In this document: one piece after another, positions 1-10,047 of the stretch
Position numbering within the stretch: position 1 is the stretch's first letter
How the letters are laid out: the number at the start of each line of letters is the position of its first letter
DNA from: Thermoplasmatota archaeon
Lineage (GTDB): Archaea; Thermoplasmatota; Thermoplasmata; Lutacidiplasmatales; JAMCUS01
DNA length: 64,000 nt
Assembly: GCA_023379385.1 (NCBI GenBank)
Contig: JAMCUS010000028.1
Coordinates: 41,207 to 105,206 of the forward strand
Direction of reading: 5' to 3'
The notes under the pieces: model-generated
Seen by the model: the letters and a program-made list of their open reading frames with translations, nothing else
Databases searched by the model: none
Told to the model about the DNA's origin: nothing
Position numbers and translations under genes: made by a program

Positions 1-465
1 GTAATAATCTTCCAGAACACCATAAACAAACATGGAGCCAGAACCTGTAGATACAAATTTATCCTCTATAGAACCACCCGCTGGATCTATGGAATATACA
101 TGCCCTCCGTTTTTATCTACACCACCCAACAGGACCCATGCGTAATAAGGATAATACCTGTTACTGACCAGAATATTGGACAATAAAGTGGATGCACTAT
201 CTATTGTTACCTGCTTATTCTGTTTAAGCTTGTAGAGAGCAACCTCAGCTTTTAAATATCTGACAAGAAGCTGTGCATCCCCTACCAGACCTGCTACGGT
301 CATTCCCATATTTTCATCAACTTTGAATAACTTTTGCGTAGTTTTGTGAGCTATGAAATTGCCCATTGTGGCACGATGCTCCGTGGCCATTATAACGCTA
401 TCTTTTGTAACAACACCTACCGTAGTTGTTCCCTTCTTTTGCTCTTCTATAATATTATCATTCAT
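1..465 (-). CDS. psmB: Proteasome beta subunit, 3' end truncated by window edge
   Basis: Reverse-strand reading [70 protein letters not shown]...[42 protein letters not shown]; propeptide followed by G-TTTVG catalytic Thr motif. Not in the ORF track because the stop is outside the window. Confidence 0.95.
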   Translation of the reverse strand, partial: MNDNIIEEQKKGTTTVGVVTKDSVIMATEHRATMGNFIAHKTTQKLFKVDENMGMTVAGLVGDAQLLVRYLKAEVALYKLKQNKQVTIDSASTLLSNILVSNRYYPYYAWVLLGGVDKNGGHVYSIDPAGGSIEDKFVSTGSGSMFVYGVLEDYY

Positions 466-684
466 ACAATATCAACTCCAAAAAATAAGTTATGCCAATA
501 TCAGTAATAACAATATCGTATTTAAAGATTGCATAAAGCTCTATGGTTACAATAAGTTAAATCTTCATTTAACTTTTTGTTATGAATATAAACCATCTAT
601 TCAGAAATATTTCAAGTTATTACGTCAAAAGCCATTACTGCGGGATAGCTTATTCTGTTGTGTTATTATTATGTAACCCATTTG

Positions 685-1314
685 TTAAAAAAATCCAAAC
701 CATAAAAGTATAATACCTATAAACTCTGCGATGTATAAAAATGCAGGGAATTTAGCTATATACAAACCACCTGCAATACTTACGATAATTGTCCCGATAA
801 TTATGCTCAACATTTTGTTATTCTTTTTCTGCCTATAGCTCTGTGCCGCAACAACGATAAGTATTAATGCCGCTGGAAAGGTAGCTAGAGATGAAGAGGC
901 AATTATACCTAAAGGCAACGGACCAAAAACCACATAGTTTGTGATAAGATTTCCAACAGGTTCAGTAATCACAAAATATAAAGTTACTGCACTTATAATG
1001 ATACAATATAACAGGTAAACCCTTTTTATATTATCTGATTTTACAAGAGATATGGATCCCAGTGCCAGCAATTCAACTATAACAACCACTACTAAAAGAT
1101 ATGTTTGGATAAGGAATTGATCTCGGATGTTAAATGCAAATAGAATTTCCAGAAATACACCGATAGCAAAAAACCACATTCCAGAACTCCAGTATAGATA
1201 TGATGTTAATTTATTTGCAACATATTTCTTTGTTAAATATCCTGCAAGAATACTACATAAGATGAATATTATAATGGTAGATAGTTCCACTGATGCCTTT
1301 ATTAAATCACTCAT
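685..1314 (-). CDS. Multi-pass membrane protein, function unknown
   Basis: 209-aa ORF with about six hydrophobic segments. Confidence 0.7.
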   Translation of the reverse strand: MSDLIKASVELSTIIIFILCSILAGYLTKKYVANKLTSYLYWSSGMWFFAIGVFLEILFAFNIRDQFLIQTYLLVVVVIVELLALGSISLVKSDNIKRVYLLYCIIISAVTLYFVITEPVGNLITNYVVFGPLPLGIIASSSLATFPAALILIVVAAQSYRQKKNNKMLSIIIGTIIVSIAGGLYIAKFPAFLYIAEFIGIILLWFGFF

Positions 1315-1569
1315 AGATTATAAAGATATAAAAATATCAGATATTTAAGCTCATAGATTCATTTTGCTCTATGAACTGTTCTATTTTTATATTACTTCCG
1401 GAGTCGTAAATATGTTATACAGCGATTTTCACCAAATAATTAATTGTCATATTTGATTCCTGATCGCTGCTATTATTTCAACTTCTCCATTTATAGAACG
1501 TACTCCCTCTAAGGGATTACCGCAATATAATATATTAAATCTTTGATATCGTATAATTTCACCGAAAAT

Positions 1570-2080
1570 TTATTTTGTGGTTCGTGATGTTAATTTTACT
1601 ATACTCTTTTCAGAGACTTTTCTACCTATATCGTACATTTTCTTATCTACTCTTGCAGATATCCGTAACCCTTTATTTGTAGTTGTTCCACGGATCAGGT
1701 TCACTATCGTTTCGTAATTTACCAGTGGTTTCCCTTTCCAGTTCATACTGATAAAAGAGAACATTCTATGTTCAATCTTGTTCCACTTGCTTGTACCAGG
1801 TGGATAATGACACACAGTTACGTTCAGACACATTTCATTTGAAAATTTTTGCAGATGATATCTCCACAGCCTACTACGACTTGCATTACTGCCTCCACAG
1901 TCCGCTGTGATCAACAGTTCCTGTGCACCAGGATAGTTTTCTCTGCCTATCTTCTTCCACCATTGTCTTATGCTCTCTACCGCAAATTCTGCAGTATCAT
2001 GGCTTATTCCAACATTGACAAAACCGCTGTTTGTTTCCAGTTCGTATATTCCATAGTGGACTGCTTTTCCTTCTGACTGA
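1570..2080 (-). pseudogene. ISAzo13-type (Rhodopirellula-type DDE) transposase, C-terminal remnant
   Basis: Continuous frame beyond the listed ORF: EGKAVHYGIYELETNSGFVNVGISHDTAEFAVESIRQWWKKIGRENYPGAQELLITADCGGSNASRSRLWRYHLQKF...VCHYPPGTSKWNKIEHRMFSFISMNWKGKPL; characteristic LLITADCGGSN and PPGTSKWNKIEHRMFS motifs; N-terminal half missing. Confidence 0.85.
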
Positions 2081-2113
2081 ATATTAAAATCTCCGGGCGG
2101 TCAGCCCTTCATT

Positions 2114-2141
2114 GCGGCTCTTAGTCAGTCATAAGAGCCGC
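2114..2141. repeat. Perfect 10-bp inverted repeat (gcggctctta/taagagccgc), 8-nt loop
   Basis: Read directly: gcggctctta gtcagtca taagagccgc, at the truncation side of the transposase remnant. Confidence 0.85.
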
Positions 2142-2575
2142 ATAGGAGGTGGATTATATGTATATACGAAAAAAGAATATTGACAATAGTTTTGCATATA
2201 TATGTAAAAATAAAAATGCCATTTCTATTTATTTATTAATAACCAGATGTTGATTTTAAATATTATAAAATATTAAATATTATTTAATATTCTGTAATTC
2301 TGTGCTATCCATTGAATCAGGAGGTCAATAAATATTTTATATAATGAAACGAATGCAAAATCATTGTAAAATATATATCAATTATCACACTAATTTGCCA
2401 TACCCATGTCAATAAAATGCTGATTTTATCAAATTTATATGTGTCAGTATTTCTAAATATTATTGTAATTTTGTTATATAAAAAAATTTATTACTACCTA
2501 ACACTATTATGTTATTGGGACACTAGATATTGTGTTTGGTGTTCTTGGGATGGTGGTGTTCTTCGCCACGGTCCC

Positions 2576-3307
2576 CTAAATTTCCTTTATACCGTAGCCG
2601 TCTACTTTACTTTTATCATAGGGTGATGTATCAAATTTGTTATAGATCATATTAAAAAAAGTATTAAAGTCAAATACTCCTGTTATTGGATTTGAATATT
2701 TCTTAAATACCGAATAAGCTACTAGATCTGAGAGCTGTATGCCTACATAATCTTTTGAATCCATAAATAAAGGTCTATTTAGTATACTTCTAGATGATTT
2801 TATACTTTTAGTATAGTAACCATTTTTAATTTCATTTTTGATTGAATCCCTAATTGTTATGTCGTGACTTATTTCTGTTTCGTCTATTATCAATATTGCC
2901 ATCCCATTTATTTTATCAATATATTTTGCTATTCTTTCTATAAGGTACTGCCAGGATGTAAATTCTCTAACATTAACATATTTTTTAGAATGGTTTTGTG
3001 GACTGAGTTTATTTCTACTTATAACACTGATTATTGTACAGTCCATAGTAGATATATAGCCATAAAGTTTATTCATGAATGACTTCCTAACATTCACATC
3101 GTAACGTCTATAATCACTTTTTCCATGAACTATATAATTTGCATGTATCTCTAACCAGGGATCTACTTTGGGAAATGCATCTAACTTCATTTTCATAATA
3201 ATATTTTCAATATCAAAAAACAATGAATCCTCCATTATCAATGCAGACAAAACAAAAGGTCCTACATCGGTTGCTTTACCACTTTCATCTATAAGTGCAA
3301 AATACAT
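2576..3307 (-). CDS. DUF3800 domain-containing protein
   Basis: N-terminal MYFALIDESGKATDVGPFVLSALIMED and C-terminal YVGIQLSDLVAYSVFKKY are typical of DUF3800 (RNase H-like) proteins. Confidence 0.8.
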   Translation of the reverse strand: MYFALIDESGKATDVGPFVLSALIMEDSLFFDIENIIMKMKLDAFPKVDPWLEIHANYIVHGKSDYRRYDVNVRKSFMNKLYGYISTMDCTIISVISRNKLSPQNHSKKYVNVREFTSWQYLIERIAKYIDKINGMAILIIDETEISHDITIRDSIKNEIKNGYYTKSIKSSRSILNRPLFMDSKDYVGIQLSDLVAYSVFKKYSNPITGVFDFNTFFNMIYNKFDTSPYDKSKVDGYGIKEI

Positions 3308-3344
3308 GTTTTGTTAATATGCCTTACCTATACTTATTTTTAAC

Positions 3345-3440
3345 CTTAGGCACTGTAATTTAATTATATGATTATTTATATTTAATTTTCATAAATAAGT
3401 TCTTGTGTAAATGCTTATGTTATTTATTTACAATGCCTTA
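3345..3440. repeat. Copy A of a 96-bp diverged direct repeat (copy B at 9911-10006)
   Basis: Ungapped alignment, 13 mismatches in 96 nt by eye. Confidence 0.85.
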
Positions 3441-3909
3441 ACTCCTATGTCAATTATATATGATTATATGGATAATAATTTTTTATATTATTTTACATTG
3501 AACTCACAAAGCACTGAAAAGTTTATATTTGTATTACCTACACGGGTATTATGAAATGATACTTTATGAACGTTGTCGTAAGAAGACAGGACAGTATCTA
3601 AAACTGTAAAATCTCTGACTTACGGCGAGTTCACAACAGTGGAGCACATAATGTATTGCAAATTGCATCCATCGAAATTGTACAGATCTGAGGCTCTCTC
3701 ATCGCTCATAGGTCCATACTGCAAATATGCCAAATATCCGTGGATTTTTCTGGGTTCAACCATTTTCAATAAAGAATCATCTAAAATTTTATTATCCTAA
3801 CGGTATATAATCGACATAGTATGTATAGAAAGATTGATAAATCTCTTTGTTTTATCTTTATAATCTAAATAATACAACATATGATTGATTTTAGTTGCTA
3901 TTGATAAAT

Positions 3910-4000
3910 GGGTCTGTAGCTCAGCTAGGTAGAGCAATCGGCTCTTAACACCTAAAAGAGAGATACCGAAAGGTCAGGGGTTCGAATCCCCTCAGGCCCG
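3910..4000 (+). tRNA. tRNA-Lys (anticodon CTT) with ~17-nt intron at canonical 37/38 position
   Basis: Acceptor GGGTCTG/CAGGCCC, D-arm GCTC...GAGC, ATCGG-CTCTTA [intron ACACCTAAAAGAGAGAT] A-CCGA, T-arm AGGGG-TTCGAAT-CCCCT; CCA not encoded. Confidence 0.9.
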
Positions 4001-4098
4001 CTAAAATTTATAAAATACTGTCTAAAAAGAAAGATTAAAGATATAGCGTTGTATCACGTGTTATGTATAAATGGGGGATCTAAATAAGGATAGTATAC

Positions 4099-5088
4099 GT
4101 GGGTAGTGGCAGGTATTCAATTCCACCTGAAGGATACGGGGCTGTTGAAAAGCACATATGGAATTTAGCCAGTGCTATTAAAAAGAAAGGACATGAAGTA
4201 CACATTATAAACAGCGTTATGGCTTCAAATAGCATTGGAGAATACAAATTTGCTTTGAAAAGCATAAAGGAGGTAAAGAAAATAGATTATGACGTTCTCC
4301 ATATCCATACGGCACCTGTTGGTCTGGTCTATTCTCTGTTTGGATACGATATGGTATACACATCACATTCCAGGCACTGGAACGGTGTTAAATCTCTGCG
4401 TGAACTGTATGGATTGATGGTGGAGAAGCACAATGTCAAGCATGCAAAAAAGGTTGTTGCTTTGACAGAGGTTATCAAAAAAAAGATGGGTATAAACAGA
4501 AATGTGGTGGTAATTCCCAATGGTGTTGATACCTCATTGTATAAAAATAGCAACATGAAAAAAAACAGGATTGTAATGATGGGTGAAGTTTCTCCCAGAA
4601 AGGAGTTTCATTTAGCCTTGCTGGCTCTTAAAGATCTTAACTATAACGTAACTATTATAGGACCTGTTACAGACAGAGATTATGCAGATCGTCTTAGATG
4701 CATAATGCCATCTGTAGTACTTACAGGAGAGATTGAGGAAATGAAAATGACCGGTGAACTCTCTTCATCTACAATATTCATACACCCAAGCAGAAGTGAG
4801 GGTTTGAGCATGGCTGTCATAGAGGCGATGGCTTCAGGAATGGCTGTTATAGCTTCATCTGTAAATTCTATTGTGGAAGATGGAAAATCTGGTTATCTGT
4901 TTGATTCATCTCTGGACGATGCAGGTATAACCTCATTTATAAGAGACAAAACAACGATGCTCATCAATAACAATGAGCTAGCTGCAAGGTTAGGACAGTA
5001 TGGAAGAGCCATTATAGAAAGGAGTTATTCATGGGAGGTTATTGCAGATAAAATGATTGAACTCTACACAAGTTTTCTTGCCATGTAA
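4099..5088 (+). CDS. Glycosyltransferase family 4 (GT-B)
   Basis: PPEGYGAVEKHIWNLASAIKKKGHEVHI N-terminus; VIPNGVDTSLY; HPSRSEGLSMAVIEAMASGMAVIAS motif. Confidence 0.9.
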   Translation: MGSGRYSIPPEGYGAVEKHIWNLASAIKKKGHEVHIINSVMASNSIGEYKFALKSIKEVKKIDYDVLHIHTAPVGLVYSLFGYDMVYTSHSRHWNGVKSLRELYGLMVEKHNVKHAKKVVALTEVIKKKMGINRNVVVIPNGVDTSLYKNSNMKKNRIVMMGEVSPRKEFHLALLALKDLNYNVTIIGPVTDRDYADRLRCIMPSVVLTGEIEEMKMTGELSSSTIFIHPSRSEGLSMAVIEAMASGMAVIASSVNSIVEDGKSGYLFDSSLDDAGITSFIRDKTTMLINNNELAARLGQYGRAIIERSYSWEVIADKMIELYTSFLAM

Positions 5089-6584
5089 GGCTCCTTTTTA
5101 AAATATCCAATTTTTCTGAAGTATTCACGCACTCCAACACCACTGAGTACATGGATCATGTCAATACGGTTATCAATAGTTATGCGTTCAGCTTCCTCAA
5201 TAAGCCATTTGCCAAGTCCTCTATGCTGTACCTCCCTGTCCATGTAAGGGGTTCTGTTCAGTAATACCTCTGCGCCCAGTACCTTCAATTCACGAATAAT
5301 TGATGTTTTTGCATTGCTGTTTAAACGCAATCTCAAATATCCAAAAATATGCTCTTCGTTGTTCTCTATGCTGAGAAAGTATTCGGTTCCAGAGGACGCA
5401 TTATAAATAAAACGTTTCATTTGAAGGGATCTATCACTGACCACGTTTCTTGCAACCTCCCTGCATCTTATGCATCTGCATTTCATACCTTTCTCTTCCA
5501 GTTTTTTAATGGCTATTTCGTGAAGGTTGCTCTGCTTTACACCGTCAACGATTAATCTGGCAGGAATATCTCTCTGTATTCTCTGTATTCTGACGTAAGG
5601 CGGTATAATCTCCATTATTCTGGCAATGAGTTCTGCACTTACCTCTGTATCATAGGGAGTGTATGCACCATGCCTCCATAAGTCATAGAGAACCGTATTC
5701 TTTATAACCAGTGTAGGATATATTTTAAGCATATCTGGTTTAAACCGTTCATCCGAAAAGATCTTCTTTGCACCTTCAAGATCCCTTTCCGGATTCATAC
5801 CCGGTAATCCAGGCATTAAATGGTACACGATTTTAAAACCATCTTCACGTGCTCCAGATGTAGCCATTGCTATATCATTTACCGTATGGGCACGATGTGT
5901 AGCTTTCAATACAGAGTCTTCAATGCACTGGACACCCAGTTCTACTCTTGTGGCACCATATGACAGTGCAAGATCCCTATGCTCTTTCATAAACCAGTCC
6001 GGTCTGGTTTCTACAGTAATGCCGATTACCCTTCTTTCTGCTGTCTCATTTATAGCTATTGCCTCTTCAAGAGTTACAGCATCATAGCCATTCACTGCGT
6101 CAAAAGCCCTTTTTATAAAATCCTGTTGATACGATCTATCCCTTGCTGTGAATGTACCACCCATAATAATGAGATCTATTTTATCTACAGGATGTCCGGT
6201 AGCAATAAGAGTCTCCAGCCTTGATTTCGTTTGAAGGAAAGGATCGTAGCTGTTCTGCCTAGCTCTGAGTGCTGCAGGTTCTTCACCCGTATAACTCTGG
6301 GCTGTATGGTTTTCAACGCCACCAGGACAATATATACATTTTCCATGAGGGCATGCATATGGAGAAGTCATGATAGCTACAGGTGTTACACCTGATTCTG
6401 TTCTGGATGGCTTTATCTGCAGTAAGTAGTTATATTGTTTTTTGTCTGCTTCATTGAGCATAGCATATACGACAGAACTTCTTATAACAGGGCATTTATA
6501 CTTTCTTGATAAGCTTATTTTTATATTCTGTAGTTCATCTTTATTTTTTATCTCTCCTTTTTTCAGTAATTCTATAATCTCCAT
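5064..6584 (-). CDS. elp3: Elp3-type tRNA uridine(34) 5-carboxymethylaminomethyl modification protein (radical SAM + GNAT)
   Basis: CPHGKCIYCPGG, RPDWFMKEH, VELGVQCIEDSVL, C-terminal GNAT RGLGKWLIEEAER. Confidence 0.95.
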   Translation of the reverse strand: MEIIELLKKGEIKNKDELQNIKISLSRKYKCPVIRSSVVYAMLNEADKKQYNYLLQIKPSRTESGVTPVAIMTSPYACPHGKCIYCPGGVENHTAQSYTGEEPAALRARQNSYDPFLQTKSRLETLIATGHPVDKIDLIIMGGTFTARDRSYQQDFIKRAFDAVNGYDAVTLEEAIAINETAERRVIGITVETRPDWFMKEHRDLALSYGATRVELGVQCIEDSVLKATHRAHTVNDIAMATSGAREDGFKIVYHLMPGLPGMNPERDLEGAKKIFSDERFKPDMLKIYPTLVIKNTVLYDLWRHGAYTPYDTEVSAELIARIMEIIPPYVRIQRIQRDIPARLIVDGVKQSNLHEIAIKKLEEKGMKCRCIRCREVARNVVSDRSLQMKRFIYNASSGTEYFLSIENNEEHIFGYLRLRLNSNAKTSIIRELKVLGAEVLLNRTPYMDREVQHRGLGKWLIEEAERITIDNRIDMIHVLSGVGVREYFRKIGYFKKEPYMARKLV

Positions 6585-6661
6585 AGCTATTTTAGTATCA
6601 TTAATATGAACGCACCTCCATGAATATATGCTGAATTAACCACCTGTTTAATCAGGCTCCA

Positions 6662-7801
6662 TCACATCTTAATCCATTGTGAACACTCACCTTTAATAAT
6701 ATGCTCCGATCTCTTCAGCATATCAATATTTTTAGAGCCAGTAAGATACATAGATACCTTCAGCTCTTTAATAAAACCATTTAAATATTGTCTGGCATAC
6801 TCATCTCCTTTAACGACTTCCTGCAGAATTGCTCTGGCGAATCCTGCAGCGTCGGCACCCATAGAAATTGCTTTTGCGGCATCTAAACCATTTCTAATAC
6901 CACCACTTCCTATGATCTCCTTCTCTGCCAATTTTCCATTGATTATGGAAATGGGAGCTGGAACTCCCCAGCTGCCAAAGAGGTTTCCCAGGCTGTATCT
7001 CTCTGAATCATTTTCATATGCTCTGTATTTCTCCACCTTGGCGAATGAAGTCCCACCTTTACCACTTGTATCTATACCCATGATCTTGGTTTTTCTAAGC
7101 AGAAGAGCCACCTGTCTGGATATGCCTGCACCAGTCTCCTTCACTATAGTAGGAAATTTTTTGGATATCTGTTCAATTCTATCAATACAGCCAGTGCTAT
7201 TAAGATCACCCTCCGGTTGAACCACCTCCTGCAGGTAGTTAAGATGTATAGCCACGACATCAGCATTTATGAGGTCTACAAGCATGGATATATCATCATC
7301 ACTCAACGCTTTCTTATCCTTTTGGTCTACAAGTTGCGGTGCGCCAATATTGGCTATTTTTATAGGAATATCATAATCTTTTATACAGGAATAGCTCTTT
7401 TTTAAATCGTTAGACAAGAGCGCACCACGTTCACTTCCTACGCCAAGTCCTATATTAAATTCCGATGAAAGGGTAGCCAGAGCTCTGTTTATCTTTTCCC
7501 CTCCGTCGTAACCACCTGTCATGCCCGTTATTACCAGGGGATAACGGAGCATCTTCCTCAATAATCTAATTTCTGTATCAATAATATCAAAATCTATTTC
7601 CGGTAAAGAGTTATGAACCAGTTCTACATCATCCCAGTAATTGTAGGGTGACGTGACGTCGTTGCCCAGAACAATATTTACATGCTCCTCTTTTCTTTTT
7701 GCATATTTTTCAGCATTTTTATCATTGATATTATAAGATAATTTATTGATTTTACCATTCTTTTTTGAATTTTTCATTGCCTTTAACACCTCTGAAACCA
7801 C
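6662..7801 (-). CDS. fni: Type 2 isopentenyl-diphosphate delta-isomerase
   Basis: RKEEHVNIVLG, PLVITGMTGG, GIDTSGKGGTSF, IGSGGIRNGLDAAKAISMGADAAGFAR; true start is probably downstream of the track start. Confidence 0.93.
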   Translation of the reverse strand: MVSEVLKAMKNSKKNGKINKLSYNINDKNAEKYAKRKEEHVNIVLGNDVTSPYNYWDDVELVHNSLPEIDFDIIDTEIRLLRKMLRYPLVITGMTGGYDGGEKINRALATLSSEFNIGLGVGSERGALLSNDLKKSYSCIKDYDIPIKIANIGAPQLVDQKDKKALSDDDISMLVDLINADVVAIHLNYLQEVVQPEGDLNSTGCIDRIEQISKKFPTIVKETGAGISRQVALLLRKTKIMGIDTSGKGGTSFAKVEKYRAYENDSERYSLGNLFGSWGVPAPISIINGKLAEKEIIGSGGIRNGLDAAKAISMGADAAGFARAILQEVVKGDEYARQYLNGFIKELKVSMYLTGSKNIDMLKRSEHIIKGECSQWIKM

Positions 7802-7836
7802 CTGTTCCTACGCTACATGACAAATGTCAACAGGTC

Positions 7837-8796
7837 TTAATCACGTTTTTTATTAGCGAGCTCTTCCATTGACCTAATCAAACTATATAGTAGTGAATTA
7901 TAAATAACTTTCAATTTGACAAAATTACCTTTCTTTATGATGTATCCGTTAATCTCCTCAATCTCTGTTCTTCTTCCCATTTCTATATCCCTCAACATGC
8001 TTGATCTGTTGGTACTGCTTTTTTTTATGGTATCAAATAACATGTTACGAACTTCATCAAGAGAAATGTTAATGTTCAGCGTATTGGCAATTCCGACGCC
8101 CTCTTTCAGTAATTCATCAATTACCAACGCAAGATTCTGGTTATTGTACAGATACCCATTTTCTACATTTAATATGGCTGTCAGAGGATTTATTATTGAA
8201 TTAACAATTCCCTTCTGCCATATAATAGATTCAATGTTATCGGTAAGAATGCAATTTATACGAGAGCTGGTGAAAAGATCATAGACAATACCGGATGAAT
8301 CTGTCTTTTGATAGGATCCTATCCACATGGATCCATTTCCTGCGTGCACTAAATCTCCGTGCTGATCAATGTAAAAGCCATGGTTTGTAATACCCATAAC
8401 AATATATTTTTCAGGACTACCTTTCCAGTTTGTTTTTAAAGTTTTATTAATGGTGTCGTAATTATTCAATCCGTTCTGAATGGATACAATGATCAGGTCA
8501 CTCCATTTTTCAGATATATTCTTTATTGCCATCTCTGTGTCATAGGCCTTTGTAGTTATAAAAACAATATCTGGTTTAAAATTTAAATCATCAATATCTG
8601 TTACTGCGTTACCCTGGAGTGTTCCGGTATCTACACCAGTTACATGCATTTTTTCAGAATTTATTTTATCAACCATTAATTTCCTGCCTACAAACCATGT
8701 CTCATGATCCCTAAGCATATATCCAATACCACAGCCAAGTGCTCCTGCACCAAAAAATAACAGCTTTTTCATCAGAATAGGTATTGGCAGAGACAT
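7837..8796 (-). CDS. Ketopantoate reductase (ApbA/PanE family)
   Basis: MKKLLFFGAGALGCGIGYML Rossmann motif, TTKAYDTEMAIKNI, IVSIQNGLNN, QKGIVNSIINPLTAI; likely start at 8772 (MKKLLFF). Confidence 0.88.
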   Translation of the reverse strand: MSLPIPILMKKLLFFGAGALGCGIGYMLRDHETWFVGRKLMVDKINSEKMHVTGVDTGTLQGNAVTDIDDLNFKPDIVFITTKAYDTEMAIKNISEKWSDLIIVSIQNGLNNYDTINKTLKTNWKGSPEKYIVMGITNHGFYIDQHGDLVHAGNGSMWIGSYQKTDSSGIVYDLFTSSRINCILTDNIESIIWQKGIVNSIINPLTAILNVENGYLYNNQNLALVIDELLKEGVGIANTLNINISLDEVRNMLFDTIKKSSTNRSSMLRDIEMGRRTEIEEINGYIIKKGNFVKLKVIYNSLLYSLIRSMEELANKKRD

Positions 8797-8817
8797 TGAT
8801 TAAGGTTTTTGTATTTA

Positions 8818-8836
8818 TTCAGGTACAATACCTGAA
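8818..8836. repeat. 8-bp palindrome with 3-nt spacer (ttcaggta-caa-tacctgaa)
   Basis: Read directly in the panE/TnpB-remnant intergenic region. Confidence 0.8.
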
Positions 8837-8862
8837 CATGTTATGATTTATGGATTGTAAAA

Positions 8863-9752
8863 AGGATTCCAAACTATCTAATTACAACAATATCTATTCT
8901 CAAGAGAGTTGATTTAGCCTTCAATAAATTCTTTGTTAATCTTAAATCAAACGGTAGAACTAAGACTGGATACCCGCGTTATAAATCATACGGGCAATAC
9001 AGATCTTTAACCTACACGCAATCGTGATTTAAAATAAATAATAATAAATTGATAAATTGTCTATCTCTAAAATAGTCCTGATCAAAATAATTCTGCATAG
9101 AGAATTAATCGGTAATATTAAAACATGCACTGTTAAAAGAGATAAAGCAGGCTCCTGATTCGTTTATTTTACATGCGAATTACCAGGTACAGATAAGAAA
9201 CCGTTAGAACAGATTAAAGAACAGGATATAATCGGTGTGGATGTAGGCATAAACAAATTAGCGGCCTTATCTAACGGCGTAGAGATAAAGAATCCAGAGA
9301 TATTAAGGAAATCCTAGGAATCCATTAAAATAACGCAGCGTGAACTGAGTAAGATGATGAAAGGCAGTAAGAACAGATTGAATGCAAAACAACGTATGGC
9401 TAAGAGGCAGAGGAAATCAGCAAATGAGAGAAAGGATAACCTGCACAAAGTAGCCAATGAAATAGTAAAAAATATGGTTCAGAATCATAATCTTGCGAAG
9501 AGCATAAATGATGCGTCCTGGAGTAAACTCGTAAACAGCTGTATTTACAGAGCCATTGATGTTGGTAAATACATAGAATTCGTGGATCCGAACGGTACAG
9601 GTCAGTTATGCTCACGTTGTGGAGCAGTCGTAAAGAAGAATCTGTCCGTAAGAATCCACAGTTGTAATAACTGTGGATTGGAAATGGATAGAGATCTTAA
9701 CGCTGCTCTGAACATAAGAGGGGGTACATACGGACTGTGTGGAACTCTGTAA
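8863..9752 (+). pseudogene. tnpB: Decayed TnpB (IS200/IS605 OrfB)
   Basis: Fragments: IPNYLITTISILKRVDLAFNKFFVNLKSNGRTKTGYPRYKSYGQYRSLTY*; IIGVDVGINKLAALSNGVEIKNPEILRKS*; then the 132-aa ORF with LCSRCGAVVKKNLSVRIHSCNNCGLEMDRDLNAALNIRG; multiple internal stops. Confidence 0.9.
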
Positions 9753-9845
9753 AAAGGTCTGCGGATGCTCTGACCCCTACTCAGACAGCCGAGCAAGTCG
9801 GAACGATGAAGCAGGAAGCTCCGATGCTTTAGCTAGGAGATAATG
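9753..9845 (+). ncRNA. Putative TnpB 3'-end/right-end RNA region (omegaRNA-like remnant)
   Basis: GC-rich, hairpin-forming sequence immediately 3' of tnpB (CCGAGCAAGTCGG; AAGCTCCGATGCTTTAGCTAGGAG), the usual position of the IS605 right end/omegaRNA. Confidence 0.45.
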
Positions 9846-9910
9846 TCACGTTAGTCGTGTTGATATCTACATTAGAAAGGTATCATTATCATATTGTCTA
9901 ACTTCAAATG

Positions 9911-10006
9911 CTTAGGCACCGTGATTTAATTAAATGATCGTTTATATCTAGTTTTGATAAATAAGTTTTTATGTAAATGCTTATGTTATTTATTCACAAT
10001 AACTTA
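9911..10006. repeat. Copy B of the 96-bp diverged direct repeat
   Basis: See copy A at 3345-3440. Confidence 0.85.
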
Positions 10007-10047
10007 GACATCGTGAAATGCAAATTGGCAAATGCATTTTGTATAAC

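Noticed and set aside
353-676. 107-aa plus-strand ORF overlapping psmB
   Set aside because: First part is antisense to psmB, remainder is low-complexity intergenic.
2417-2626. 69-aa plus-strand ORF; another frame ends in membrane-like VIGTLDIVFGVLGMVVFFATVP
   Set aside because: Too short and partly antisense to DUF3800; at most a fragment of a lost membrane protein.
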